From DASQPR01 sp963831705 (GTDB lineage Bacteria > Actinomycetota > Actinomycetes > Mycobacteriales > Micromonosporaceae): 64,000 nt of DNA. The position numbers and the translations under genes were made by a program. The stretch lies in contig CAWHRE010000005.1 of the NCBI GenBank assembly GCA_963831705.1, positions 62,001-126,000 on the forward strand, given 5' to 3'. Under the pieces are notes generated by a model that saw only the letters and a list, made by a program, of their open reading frames with translations, made no database searches and was not told the DNA's origin. This document shows positions 16,992 to 26,619 of this stretch, piece by piece (within the stretch, counting starts at the first letter, position 1; each line of letters opens with the position of its first letter).

Positions 16992-17669
16992 GTGGATGAC
17001 GCATTGAGGGTAGAGCTGGTCTCCATGTTTGACGACGATCAGTCAGCGGTAGCGGCGGTCTACGACGCGGCCGACAGTCATCGTGCGGTGTTCGATCGAA
17101 CTCATTCAATCAGCGCAACGCCCTGGCCGTTTGCGATCTTCGAATGGTCGCCGCCGGACCACGCACCACCGGAAGTCCAGCGGGCACTCGCGATCATTCG
17201 ACGCAACACAACGCGCCTTATGGCCGTCGTTGCCGAACACGGCTGGCCGGGGCGCAGCGTGGTGGGCGAAGATGGGGCGACTGCGGCGTGGCTGGTCCTT
17301 CAGCACGCCGGTTCAGGAGTCACAACGATCGGCACCCCCGAGAATCATGCGTTTCGGCGGCTCTGCGTACCGCTCATCGAACGAGCGGTTTTGGCCGGCG
17401 AAGCGCACCCGAGACATCTCGCCCACGTTGTTGATGGGATCCAGGAGGTCGAAGGAGGCCGGCCGTTGTTTGCGGTCCTGTCAACGGCCTATCGGGATCT
17501 GGACGGTCGTGCAGCGCTGACGGCCGGTCTGCACATCGGTGAAATCGATCGCCGTAGAGCTGCGATCAGACTCCCGCCGGTCGACGACGACATCGCCGGA
17601 ATCAGCACCCGCCCGATCAGAATGCCTCCTTGGGAGCCGTGGCCGACCCCGGGATCCACCTGGATATAG
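16992..17669 (+). CDS. DUF6624-type protein, function unknown
   Basis: 225 residues. The centre carries the run AEHGWPGRSVVGEDGATAAWLVLQHA and then FRRLCVPLIERAVLAGEAHPRHLAHVVDGIQ, a pattern I associate with the DUF6624 family. No catalytic motif is visible, and no signal peptide or membrane helix. Start GTG 16992. The following 13E12 gene starts 40 bases after its stop. Confidence 0.75.
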   Translation: MDDALRVELVSMFDDDQSAVAAVYDAADSHRAVFDRTHSISATPWPFAIFEWSPPDHAPPEVQRALAIIRRNTTRLMAVVAEHGWPGRSVVGEDGATAAWLVLQHAGSGVTTIGTPENHAFRRLCVPLIERAVLAGEAHPRHLAHVVDGIQEVEGGRPLFAVLSTAYRDLDGRAALTAGLHIGEIDRRRAAIRLPPVDDDIAGISTRPIRMPPWEPWPTPGSTWI

Positions 17670-17709
17670 CGCACCGCTGCGGCATCGGCGGCCCGAAAAT
17701 GTCGTACAC

Positions 17710-19044
17710 GTGTGCGAATCTATCGATGTGAATGAGCTGCTGGCATGCCTCGAAGGGGATACCCGGACTCTGTCCGAGCGTCGTCCCTACGGCCTGACCG
17801 ACGCCCAACTCACCACCGCACTCGACGCAACCCAAACCTTCATCGGTCGCCTCCTCGCGGTCCAGGCAACGCTCGCCAGGGAGGCCGATACCCGCGGCAT
17901 CGTTCGTGCGGCCGGATCGACCAATGCATCGACGTGGCTGCGTGATCGGCTGCATATCTCGATTGCGGAAGCCCATAAGATAACCGCGTTCGGTGCCCTC
18001 CTGGACACCCGGCCCGATATCGCGGCCGCGGTTGCCGAAGGCACCGCCACCGCCGAACAAGCCCTGGCCATCGGCCGCACACTCGCAGAGCTGCCCACTG
18101 AATGCGATCCGGCCGTCGCAGATGCCGTCGTCGCTGCCTTGCTCGGCCATGCACGAAACCTCGACCCCGCATACCTGCGGCAGCTCGGCGATCGCGTGTT
18201 GCACCATGTCGCGCCGGATCTCGCCGATGAACTGCTGCGCCGCCGCCTCGAACGCGACGAACGTCAGGCCGCCCGGGACCGGACACTGTCCCTTACTCCC
18301 GACGGCAACGGACGCGTACGGCTCTACGGCATCCTGGACAACGAAGCCGCGGCTACGGTGCGGTCGGCTCTCGAGCCGTTGATGAAGCCGGTCCCCAATG
18401 GGCCGGCCGGCCCCGACCTTCGCACGCCGGCCGCACGGCGTGCGGACGCCTTGTTGGAGGTCTGTCGGCTCGCCTTACGTACCGGGGAACTTCCAGCCGA
18501 TGGCGGGCAACCGGCACAGTTGAACGTCACGATCGACTACACCGCCCTTGCCTCGGCGGTCCGCGACGGCAACGCCTACTCCTCCGCCGGATGCGCCGGC
18601 GCCAACGGCATCGCCTACGCCACCGGCATTCTGGACACCGGCGAATACCTCTCCGCCACCGTCGTGCGCCGGATGGCCTGCGACGCCGGGATCCTGCCCG
18701 TCGTCCTCGGCGGCGCCGGCATTCCCATCGACGTCGGCCGGATGCGCCGGCTCTACACCGGCGCCGCCCGAGCTGCCGTCCTACTGCGCGACCACGGCTG
18801 CGCATTCCCCGGCTGCGATCGACCGCCCAAATGGTGCGATATCCATCATATTCGATCATGGATTGATGGCGGACCGACCGATCGGGACAACGGCGTTGCC
18901 CTCTGCGGCCACCACCATCGACTCATCCACAACGATGCCTGGACCGTCATCCTCGACGAGGATCGACGTCCGACATTCATTCCGCCCGCAAACATCGACT
19001 CCGGCCAAGCACCTCGGCGCAACCCCTACCACCTGCGCACATAG
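17710..19044 (+). CDS. 13E12-repeat family protein: DUF222 with C-terminal HNH nuclease
   Basis: 444 residues. The helical DUF222 part (about 1-330) includes LTDAQLTTALDATQTFIGRLLAVQ and a STNASTWLRDRLHIS motif. The end is a complete HNH domain: a CAFPGCDRPPKWC zinc knuckle, then DIHHIRSWIDGGPTDRDN and LCGHHHRLIHND. Such genes occur in many copies in actinobacterial genomes and may move by unknown means; a biological role is not established. GTG 17710 is my choice of start because the upstream part of the frame overlaps DUF6624. All HNH residues are present, so it may be active. Confidence 0.88.
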   Translation: MCESIDVNELLACLEGDTRTLSERRPYGLTDAQLTTALDATQTFIGRLLAVQATLAREADTRGIVRAAGSTNASTWLRDRLHISIAEAHKITAFGALLDTRPDIAAAVAEGTATAEQALAIGRTLAELPTECDPAVADAVVAALLGHARNLDPAYLRQLGDRVLHHVAPDLADELLRRRLERDERQAARDRTLSLTPDGNGRVRLYGILDNEAAATVRSALEPLMKPVPNGPAGPDLRTPAARRADALLEVCRLALRTGELPADGGQPAQLNVTIDYTALASAVRDGNAYSSAGCAGANGIAYATGILDTGEYLSATVVRRMACDAGILPVVLGGAGIPIDVGRMRRLYTGAARAAVLLRDHGCAFPGCDRPPKWCDIHHIRSWIDGGPTDRDNGVALCGHHHRLIHNDAWTVILDEDRRPTFIPPANIDSGQAPRRNPYHLRT

Positions 19045-19236
19045 GACCAACCGCGCTGCTCGGACATCACACCACCAGCAGGCGGTGAACTCTCGGCGCT
19101 CACACAATGGCCGATGCTCGCGCCGATGCTCGGCCGCTTGCCCAACAACTAAGCGCCTACGCCGGGCAGACCCGTAGGCAATCGCTAGCAGGCTCACGTG
19201 GGGCAGGCTTCAGTACGACGGAATATAAGGAGGATC

Positions 19237-19650
19237 ATGACTGAGTATCCGCAGATGCTGCACACCGTGCTCGACACTACGAAGCCGCGCGATCTTGCCG
19301 AGTTCTACCGCGAGTTGCTCGGACTCCACTATCGACCGGGCGACGAGGCTCCCGCCGACGGTTCGGTGGACGATGCGGACTGGCTCGTACTCGTCGATTC
19401 GACCGGCGTACGCAAGCTCGCATTCCAGCAGGTTGATCACCTGACCAGGACCACGTGGCCGCGGCATGACGTACCGATGCAGCTGCATGTCGAGTTCACC
19501 GTCTCCAGCGTCGCCGAATTGCAGACACATCGACGCCGCGCTGAGGCTTTGGGCGCGGAGATCCTGCTGGATCGGACCGACGACCCCGACGAGCCGCTCT
19601 ACGTCTTGGCCGACCCGTCCGGTCACCCGTTCTGCATCCTGGTCAAGTAA
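19237..19650 (+). CDS. VOC (glyoxalase/bleomycin-resistance fold) protein
   Basis: 137 residues. ATG 19237 has a textbook site, AAGGAGG, five bases upstream. The two beta-alpha-beta modules show LHTVLDTTKPRDLAEFYREL and GLHYRPGDE first, and MQLHVEFTVSSVAELQTH and YVLADPSGHPFCI second. This matches the small actinobacterial VOC proteins that bind a metal or ligand; it could be a lyase, dioxygenase or resistance protein. No substrate is suggested by the neighbours. Confidence 0.88.
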   Translation: MTEYPQMLHTVLDTTKPRDLAEFYRELLGLHYRPGDEAPADGSVDDADWLVLVDSTGVRKLAFQQVDHLTRTTWPRHDVPMQLHVEFTVSSVAELQTHRRRAEALGAEILLDRTDDPDEPLYVLADPSGHPFCILVK

Positions 19651-19783
19651 GCGACATCGGCCAACTGCCCGCTATCTCTGTCGCCGCATAAGCCGACTCC
19701 ACCAGCGCGGCTGGGCGGCAGGCCCCGCGAACGGGCTCTGCTCAACAATCAAGCGACAGGTGACCTGGCAGGTTATTGCACGT

Positions 19784-21863
19784 CTATTCGATGCCGCGCA
19801 GCATGCCGTCGAGCAAAATGGCGGTCGCATCCGAGACCGTGGACTCGATCGGCACCGGTTGTGGTTGCGGTCGCGGTTGCCGGATCACGGTCCATGCGAG
19901 CGCGGATCCGATCCCGATGCCCGACTAGCAGTGCGCCCGGGAACATCGGCACCCCGTCGGACGGATATTCAAAGCCGGCCGCCGCCATCAACCCGCCGGC
20001 GATCGGCATCGCGACGATGATCGAGCCGAAGAAATAGACGACGGCGGCTGGGACGCTCGCGATCCCGAATACGATCCAGCGCCACGGCGTAATACGTCCG
20101 CGACCGCTCACCGCGGCAAGAACGAGCAGGCACAGCACGGGCGCCAGCACCAATGGCACACCCTCGTCCTGGCCGGTCCGCCCAAAAATCAGGAACAACA
20201 CCAAAACCAACGGCCCCAGTGTGTACGCCATCACTACCCGCCTCGGCGCCGCTGTGACCCGCCCGACCGAGCAGGCCATCGCGACCGCACCAAACGCGAC
20301 CAGCCCCATGATCGCGCAGGCGGCCGGGATAAGGCCGGACGGGACGTGATGGAAGTCCGCCGTCTCCGAGAAGTTAATGGACAACACCGGCGAGGTAAGC
20401 GCGGCCATGATTGCGATCGCGGTCGCGACTCGACGCGTCTCGATCGGATCGGCCGGGCGGAGCGAGATTCGAGCGCACAGCCACCAGGCGCCGGCGAGCA
20501 GGGCGACTCCGATCAGGACCATCGCCACGAACGTATGTTGGCCGCCGAAACCGTGGTAGTCGACGACGCAATCGGTAACGAACATCCCGATGTACGCGAT
20601 CGTGGCGGGCAGCGCGATCGGGCCACGTCGGAGCATCGCCAGGATGAGCGCTACGACGATCAGCCAGATCGCGAGTTCCCGCTGCTCCTGGATCCACAGG
20701 CGCAACTCGCCGTTGTCGCTGTCGGCCTCGTTGATTGCCTCGATCGCAGGCGTCACGATCGCGGCCGAGTACGCCCAGAGCGCGAGTCCGGCGATCATCA
20801 GCCCGACGGAGACAGAATGCCGGATCGGCGCGAACACCGACGCTGACAGCTGTCGGCCGACCGGTACGGCTACCGGACGCAACTTCGGCTCGACCGGCCT
20901 CACTTGCGCGGCGCGGAGCGCGTACGCGAGTAGGAACGCAGCGCACACGAGCATCGGCCGCACCACGGCGGCGACCGCGTTGACATTGCCGAAATAGGTA
21001 ATCGGATCCGCGTACGGGATGCCGCTGCGTTCCAGGTCGAGCAGTGACAGCGGGAACCACAGTGGCGACCCGCCGACCGTGATCAGACTGACGATATCGA
21101 GTGCTACGAGGCTCCCGAAGACGCCCACTGTCACCGCGATAGTCCGACGGCGTACCGCGAAACGCACCGCGAAACCCGCGGTCACCATCGCAAGAACGGT
21201 CCATGCTGCCACCGCCGGTATCGCATGTGTCCTACCGACAGGCGTCGGGCCGCCGTTGATACTCAGGGAATCGACACCGGCGACGAACGCCGCAGCAAGC
21301 GCAGCGCCGACCGAGAGCGCCGCGATCACGCCCGGACCGGCCGAACTGACGCCGATGTATCGTGCCCAGCGCAGTGGCATGACCCGCCCAAGACGGCGCC
21401 CGAGCCAGACGAACCCTGCGCACGTGAGGACGAGTGCCGCGATGGACACACCGTTCGCGGCCCACTGAATCGTGGTCGGCTCTCCGATGTAGTAATTGCC
21501 GCCCGGATATTCGTCTTGCGCCTGCAGCAGCAGGAACCTCGCGAACGTCGGCACTTCGGATGCGGCGAACACGGCGCCAAAGGCGACCGCGGCGAGCGCG
21601 AGAAGCTGTGCCGCTGCGCGCCCGATGGACGGGAACTCCTCGCGCCAGACACGTGGCGGACGTCCCGGCTCCTCGACCGGCGCCGAGACAAGCAGGCTCA
21701 CCGCGTACGTGATCCGGCGCCATCGGGACACGTTTTCGCGGCGCATCGCCGCCAGTTCGGCGAGCCACTCGGCCGCCATGTCGTCCCGCATCTCGACCGG
21801 CCAGCGTGCCGCCGCCCGGCGGACGATCGCGTCAGCCGGCCCGTACGACCTGCCGGCGCTCAT
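19784..21863 (-). pseudogene. PadR-linked polytopic membrane protein, apparently frameshifted near its 3' end
   Basis: A protein of about 690 residues starting MSAGRSYGPADAIVRRAAARW with a cytosolic N-terminus of about 65 residues and then at least ten hydrophobic segments in antiparallel order. No catalytic motif is known to me. It starts at ATG 21863 within the stop of the PadR gene (ATGA overlap), so the two are one operon and PadR probably controls it. The frame as written ends at 19773 with a basic, un-membrane-like tail (GHRDRIRARMDRD). If one base of CCC at 19920-19922 is removed, the protein continues as a helix GIGIGSALAWTVI and ends at 19784 with SDATAILLDGMLRGIE. A sequencing error or a real frameshift both fit; the gene may be functional. 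Confidence 0.75.
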
Positions 21864-22183
21864 GCCGGGCTCACTCCGCCGATGGGCCCGATCGATCCGG
21901 CGGCGGCGATGGCAATCTGCTGGTGCAACGCGGCCAGCTCACGACGCGCTTCGACGATTCCCTCCGGCGTCAGTCGGTAATAGCGCCGCGCGGGCCGACC
22001 CTCGGCTGCCGGATCGATCTCCTCCCACAGCGTCGTAAGCCATCCGGCGCGCTCGAGGCGCACGAGGATCGGATAGAGCGTCCCGCTCGGCAGACCCGTC
22101 GTACGAATCAGGTCCAGCCCGTATCGATCGGTCGCCGGATCGGACAGGAATGCCGCGGCAACCTTCGCGACGGCCGAGGTCAT
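21860..22183 (-). CDS. PadR-family transcriptional regulator
   Basis: 107 residues, a winged-helix repressor: DPATDRYGLDLIRTTGLPSG then TLYPILVRLERAGWL is the family signature, with ARRYYRLTPEG as the wing and a short dimerisation helix. ATG 22183 is preceded by TGAGG at good spacing; an ATG six codons upstream is possible. PadR proteins commonly regulate the membrane gene next to them, and this one overlaps its neighbour by four bases (ATGA). Confidence 0.92.
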   Translation of the reverse strand: MTSAVAKVAAAFLSDPATDRYGLDLIRTTGLPSGTLYPILVRLERAGWLTTLWEEIDPAAEGRPARRYYRLTPEGIVEARRELAALHQQIAIAAAGSIGPIGGVSPA

Positions 22184-22211
22184 ACGTACCTCATTGGGCA
22201 TGCGCGGAATC

Positions 22212-22915
22212 CTACATAGGGTCTACCGGCCCGTCCAGACCTGCAGCGCCGGCTGGATGGAGGAATATTCGCTGTACTGACGCCCGCGGATGTCCGTGGA
22301 CGCTTGCTCCTCCTTCATGGCGCACCCGGTACCGGCAAGACGACGGCCCTACGAGCCGTGGCCACCGAATGGCAGGCGTGGTGCCGGCTCGACTGCGTAC
22401 TCGATCCGGAGCGGATGTTCTAGGAACCCGCCTACCTGATGGAGGCCGTGCTCGGCGACGAGTCCGGGCACAGCCACGGAGACGACGACAGCGACGACGC
22501 GAGTTCGGAGCCCCAGCGCTGGCAGTTGCTCCTGCTCGAAGACTGTGACGAGTTGATCCGAACGGACGCGAAGAGTACATCCGGCCAGTCGCTGTCCCGG
22601 CTGCTCAACCTGACCGACGGCCTGCTCGGCCAGGGTTACCGGATCATCGTGGCGATCACGACGTACGAGGATCTGTCGCGCCTACACCCGGCGACCGTAC
22701 GACCGGGACGCTGCCTGGCGCAGATCGAGGTCGGGCCGCTCACCCGCGCGGAATCCATCGCATGGTTGAGCGCGGCCGGCAACTGCAACGGGAACGGCGA
22801 CCTTCGCGACCGTATCGGGCCGGCCGGAGCGACGCTCGCCGAGCTGTACGCGCTGCAGGACGGCGACCCCGCGTACGCGCCGGACACGACCGTACCGACC
22901 GGCATGTATCTGTAA
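22212..22915 (+). pseudogene. Remnant of a DUF5925-type AAA ATPase
   Basis: Reading the frame through gives RLLLLHGAPGTGKTTALRAV with a Walker A at 22319-22342, then CVLDPERMF, a TAG stop at 22421, and EPAYLMEAVLG. Beyond the stop the frame continues to 22915 with LLLLEDCDELI (Walker B-like), LSRLLNLTDGLLGQGYRI, AITTYEDLSRLHPATVRPGR and the ending TLAELYALQDGDP. Intact actinobacterial relatives have a long N-terminal domain that is missing here, because the PadR gene occupies that space. Both the 5' truncation and the nonsense codon point to a decayed gene. The piece from ATG 22439 (158 residues) could still be translated but would lack Walker A. Confidence 0.8.
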
Positions 22916-22960
22916 CGGCCCAGCGGCGGCGGCCGGATCACCACCGGGTACACATGTCAC

Positions 22961-23812
22961 ATGTGGTTACCCTGGCAGGACGCGGTCTGGCTCGCCGTGG
23001 CGCTCGCGATCTTGACGATCGGAATGCGCGTCCTGATCCCATCGAAGCGGTGGCTGTGGGTTCGTGACCTTGCCCAGGAGAGCGCGATCTTCGCGATCCT
23101 GTACGCGACGTGGCAGTTCATCGGCCACCAGAGCACCGGCGACACCTCGCGCGCGGTCACGCGGGGCGCCGCGATCGTGCGCTTCGAGCACGCGGTCCAC
23201 ATTCCGAGCGAGGTCTGGATTCAGCAGATCGCGCTGCACAGCCATTTGATCATCAAGTTCGCGAACTGGTACTACATCATCGGCCACGCGCCGATCATGG
23301 GCATCTTCCTGGTCTGGCTGTACGTCCGGCATCGGTCCGAATTCCCGCGCTGGCTCACCACGCTCGCGGTCGGCAGCATCATTGGCGAGCTGATCCAGAT
23401 CATCCCGGTGGCGCCACCGCGGCTCACGATGGTCGACATCGTGGACACGATGCACGTGTACGGCCCGCAGGTCTACTCGTCCGACGGCGCCGGTTTCGCG
23501 CCGCAGCTCGCCGCGATGCCGTCGTTGCACTGCGTGTGGGCGATCACGACCGGCGCCGCGATCTTCTGCGTTGCGAAGAGCCGGTGGCGCTGGATCGGGC
23601 CGGTGCACGCGGTCGTAACCGTGCTCGTCGTCGTGGTCACGGGCAACCATTATTGGTCCGACGCGATCGCCGGCGGCCTGCTCGTACTGCTCGGCCTTGG
23701 TGTCTACGACGGAGGCGCCTACCTGCGGGCACGCCTCTTCACGCAACACACAACGGCTCCTGCCACGGCCGAAGTCGAGCCGGAGCGGGAGTCGGTTGCG
23801 CGTACCAACTAG
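22961..23812 (+). CDS. PAP2-superfamily membrane phosphatase/phosphotransferase
   Basis: 283 residues with about six membrane helices. The phosphatase signature is split as usual: APPRLTMVD, PSLHCVWA and GNHYWSDAIAG, where the two histidines form the catalytic pair. The spacing and the long loop containing VDTMHVYGPQVYSS match the PAP2 branch related to inositolphosphotransferases (Aur1/Ipt1-like), which in actinobacteria may act in phospholipid or glycolipid metabolism. It ends only six bases before the convergent FHA-ABC gene. Confidence 0.88.
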   Translation: MWLPWQDAVWLAVALAILTIGMRVLIPSKRWLWVRDLAQESAIFAILYATWQFIGHQSTGDTSRAVTRGAAIVRFEHAVHIPSEVWIQQIALHSHLIIKFANWYYIIGHAPIMGIFLVWLYVRHRSEFPRWLTTLAVGSIIGELIQIIPVAPPRLTMVDIVDTMHVYGPQVYSSDGAGFAPQLAAMPSLHCVWAITTGAAIFCVAKSRWRWIGPVHAVVTVLVVVVTGNHYWSDAIAGGLLVLLGLGVYDGGAYLRARLFTQHTTAPATAEVEPERESVARTN

Positions 23813-23818
23813 CTGCTG

Positions 23819-26152
23819 TCAGTTCTTGCGTCCCGGTTCGTAACGGCGGAGCGCGAGCCGGGCGAGCACCGCAAGTACGACGGCCTGAATCAGCAGGTAA
23901 GCGATCGAACGCCACCACGCTGAGACCGTGTGGGCCCAGAGTGGGTCCTGGATGATCGGTGGCACCTCGGGCAGCAGATTGACCGTCGATGCGGTGGCCG
24001 CGAAGCCCCATCGCGCCGGTGCGAGCCACGCGATCTGCTGCAGGATCGGCTGCCCGGCGATCTGGAACAGGCCGCCGGACAGGACGAGCTGCGCCATCAC
24101 CGTGACGACCAGGACCGGTGTGGTCTGCTCAACGGTCTTGACCAGCGCGCTCACGGCAAGGCCGAGCACGGTTGACCCGAACGCGACCAGTACGACCGGG
24201 ATGATGACCTCCAGCAGCGGCCACCAGTGGATGATCAACGGCACCGTGGGGCCGCTGCGCCCCAGCAGCGCGAGCCAGACGAACAGCAGTACCTGCAGCG
24301 CGTCGATGATCAAGAAGACCAGCAGCTTGGAACCCAGGTATGCATTGGCGGACACGCCGACCGCGCGCTCGCGGGCGTAGATCGGGCCTTCGCTGACGAT
24401 CTCGCGAATCGCGAGCGCGATGCCCATGAACGCGGCGCCGACGATGAACACAACGAGCAGCCGCTGGGCCTCCAGGCTGTACGTCGGATCCGGCCCGAGG
24501 CCGCGATCGCCCGGCACCGAGTGCGTGAGCAGCGCCAGGATGAGCGGAAGACCGAGCAGGAACGCCGCGTATCCGCGGTCGGAGCAGATCACCGCGATCA
24601 TCCGGGCGGACAGCGTGACAAATTGCCGGAAGCCGGCCACGGCGGTACGGCTGCTCGCCTTGATTCTCGGACGTGCAACCGGTGCGGCCGGTTTGCTCGG
24701 TATGACAACCGGAACCGCGGGGGCGGGCGCGGAGGCGGCCGCGGTGGGGACAGCGGTTGGGGCAGGAGTCGGAGGGGCGCTTGACGTAGCGGGTGCCTCC
24801 CCGTCCGCGACGGACTCCGCGACGTCAGTGGGTGCGACCGTTTCGACCGAAGCCGCGTCGGCGTCGGCGGCCGCATCCGCGTGGGCTGTTGGCAGCTCAA
24901 GAGCGACCACGGCCGGCTCGGAGCCCGTACGCTGCGCCGGAATTGTCGGGCGCGCCGGAACGCTCGGGATCATGGCGAGTACGACGTCTCCGACATGCTG
25001 CCGGTACGCGTCCGAGTTCCGGTAACGCTGCGCCCAGGCGTTCGCGTCGCTGGTGATCATCTCGAACACGTCGGCGTAGTCCTCCGCGCCGAAGAATTCG
25101 AGCACCTCCTCCGGCGGCCCGAAGAAGCCCATCCGGCCGCCCAGGCACATCACCAGCACCCGGTCGCACATGGACAGATGCAGCACGCTGTGCGTGACAA
25201 CGACGACCGTACGGCCGTTGTCGGCGAGACGCCGCAACTCGCGCATCACGTCGCGATCGAGCGCCGGATCAAGCCCCGAAGTGGGCTCGTCGAGGCACAG
25301 CAGCGACGGCTCGGTGAGGAGTTCGAGCGCGACCGAAGTCCGTTTGCGCTGACCGCCGGAGAGCGTGTCGATCCGCTGGTTCGCGCGCTCGGCGAGGCCC
25401 AGCATCGCGATCACCTCGTCGACACGCTCGTGGCGCTGCTTGCGCGGAACGTCGTGCGCGAACCGCAGCGCCGCGGCGAAGCGCAGCGCCGTACGCACGG
25501 TCAGCTGCCGGTGCAGCACGTCGTCCTGCGGAACCATGCCGATGCGGTAGCGGAGCTCGGCGTACTCGTCGTAGAGGCTTCGGCCGTCGTACTGCACCTT
25601 GCCCTGATTCGCGGGCCGCAACCCGGTGACCGCCTTGATCAGGGTCGACTTGCCGCAACCGCTCGGGCCGATCACGCCGACGAGTGAACCCTGCTGCACC
25701 GCGAACGTCACGTCATCGAGCAGCGTGTGGTCCTTCACCTGCACGGTGAGGTCGTCGGCAAACAGCGACGCCGGGCCGCGGTCGACATATTCGTGTAGAC
25801 GGCCCTCGTTGAAGACCAGGTCGTGGCGGCCAACCGAGAGCCGGTCGCCGTTCTCCAACTGGGCCCGCTTGACGCGCTGGCCATTGACGTGCAGACCGAC
25901 CGCTCCGCCGAGTTCGTGCACGTGCCAGGCATCGCCGACCTTGTGCACCTCGGCGTGGAACGCGGAGGACCGAAGGTCCGGCAGGACGATGTCGTTGTCA
26001 TGGTTGCGCCCGATCCGGAGCACACCATCGGCGCGATGTACGGCATCGGCGGCGCGTTCCTGGGTCGATTCCGGAGCCGGGTCTTGGGGTTGCGGGGCTA
26101 CTGCCAATGCAGACGCGTCAGTCACTCGGACATCATCACGGACTTTTCGCAT
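23819..26152 (-). CDS. FHA domain-ABC transporter fusion (ABC-2 type exporter, Rv1747-like)
   Basis: 777 residues in one chain. An FHA domain (about 35-125; LRIGRNHDNDIVLPD, then HVNG) would bind phosphothreonine. An ABCG-like ATPase follows, with GPSGCGKST, LSGGQRKR and LLCLDEPTSGLDP. A 90-residue Ala/Pro/Thr/Asp linker (about 425-510) leads to an ABC-2 membrane domain with six helices. The order FHA-NBD-TMD is that of mycobacterial Rv1747, a half transporter thought to export cell-envelope lipids and to be regulated by Ser/Thr kinases through its FHA domain(s); this one has a single FHA. The long linker could itself be phosphorylated. ATG 26152 has no clear ribosome site. Confidence 0.92.
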   Translation of the reverse strand: MRKVRDDVRVTDASALAVAPQPQDPAPESTQERAADAVHRADGVLRIGRNHDNDIVLPDLRSSAFHAEVHKVGDAWHVHELGGAVGLHVNGQRVKRAQLENGDRLSVGRHDLVFNEGRLHEYVDRGPASLFADDLTVQVKDHTLLDDVTFAVQQGSLVGVIGPSGCGKSTLIKAVTGLRPANQGKVQYDGRSLYDEYAELRYRIGMVPQDDVLHRQLTVRTALRFAAALRFAHDVPRKQRHERVDEVIAMLGLAERANQRIDTLSGGQRKRTSVALELLTEPSLLCLDEPTSGLDPALDRDVMRELRRLADNGRTVVVVTHSVLHLSMCDRVLVMCLGGRMGFFGPPEEVLEFFGAEDYADVFEMITSDANAWAQRYRNSDAYRQHVGDVVLAMIPSVPARPTIPAQRTGSEPAVVALELPTAHADAAADADAASVETVAPTDVAESVADGEAPATSSAPPTPAPTAVPTAAASAPAPAVPVVIPSKPAAPVARPRIKASSRTAVAGFRQFVTLSARMIAVICSDRGYAAFLLGLPLILALLTHSVPGDRGLGPDPTYSLEAQRLLVVFIVGAAFMGIALAIREIVSEGPIYARERAVGVSANAYLGSKLLVFLIIDALQVLLFVWLALLGRSGPTVPLIIHWWPLLEVIIPVVLVAFGSTVLGLAVSALVKTVEQTTPVLVVTVMAQLVLSGGLFQIAGQPILQQIAWLAPARWGFAATASTVNLLPEVPPIIQDPLWAHTVSAWWRSIAYLLIQAVVLAVLARLALRRYEPGRKN

Positions 26153-26469
26153 TTTGGGGAGTCGGCCGAACCACCATCAAAACGTCCGGCATCGCCTGGC
26201 GGGCGACCTGACCGATCTATCCGAATTGGACCGATACGTTCCTTCGGTACGAAGGAGGCGACTCAATACGGCCGAATAACGAAGCGAGACCACTTCATGA
26301 CATTGGGTGATCCCGACATTTCCTTAATATGGGTGAGACTCTGGCACATCACCTTGACAAACTTTCAGTATTCCGGCGACCAAGCTAGGTTGATTGAGCC
26401 GCATCGGCCACATGCCGGTTACCTCCGACCGACTCTGACGCGGCGCCGCTGAATCGCGCTACGACCCGA
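26153..26469. other. Divergent intergenic region
   Basis: About 320 bases between the FHA-ABC start and the riboswitch. It is more AT-rich than its surroundings from 26270 to 26400 and must hold the promoters of both directions. I see no repeat or gene. Confidence 0.45.
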
Positions 26470-26605
26470 AGACCGACAGTAGGGCAGCGAATCGGGGACC
26501 CAGGTAGTCGGGGTGAATCCGCGAGCCGCGGTTGCTAAATCGAGGCTCACGGTAGGGCGTTCTTCCCGCCCGAATCCGTCAGCTAACCCGGTAGGCGGCA
26601 GGTGG
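26470..26605 (+). promoter_or_regulatory. ydaO-yuaA type c-di-AMP riboswitch (first of two)
   Basis: Conserved blocks of the class are present in order: CGGGGACCCAGG at 26493, GGGGTGAATCC at 26510-26520, CGCCCGAATCCGTCAGC at about 26566-26582 and TAACCCGGTAGGCGG at 26584-26598. The element ends just before the ribosome site and start of an NlpC/P60 cell-wall hydrolase, the classic actinobacterial target. Known ydaO elements switch expression off when c-di-AMP is high. The 5' boundary is approximate because the closing stem was not folded. Confidence 0.9.
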
Positions 26606-26619
26606 GAAGAGGGAGTGTT

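Noticed and set aside
17710..19044. 13E12 gene as part of an intron, intein or insertion sequence
   Set aside because: No flanking direct repeats, terminal inverted repeats or catalytic RNA features are visible around it.
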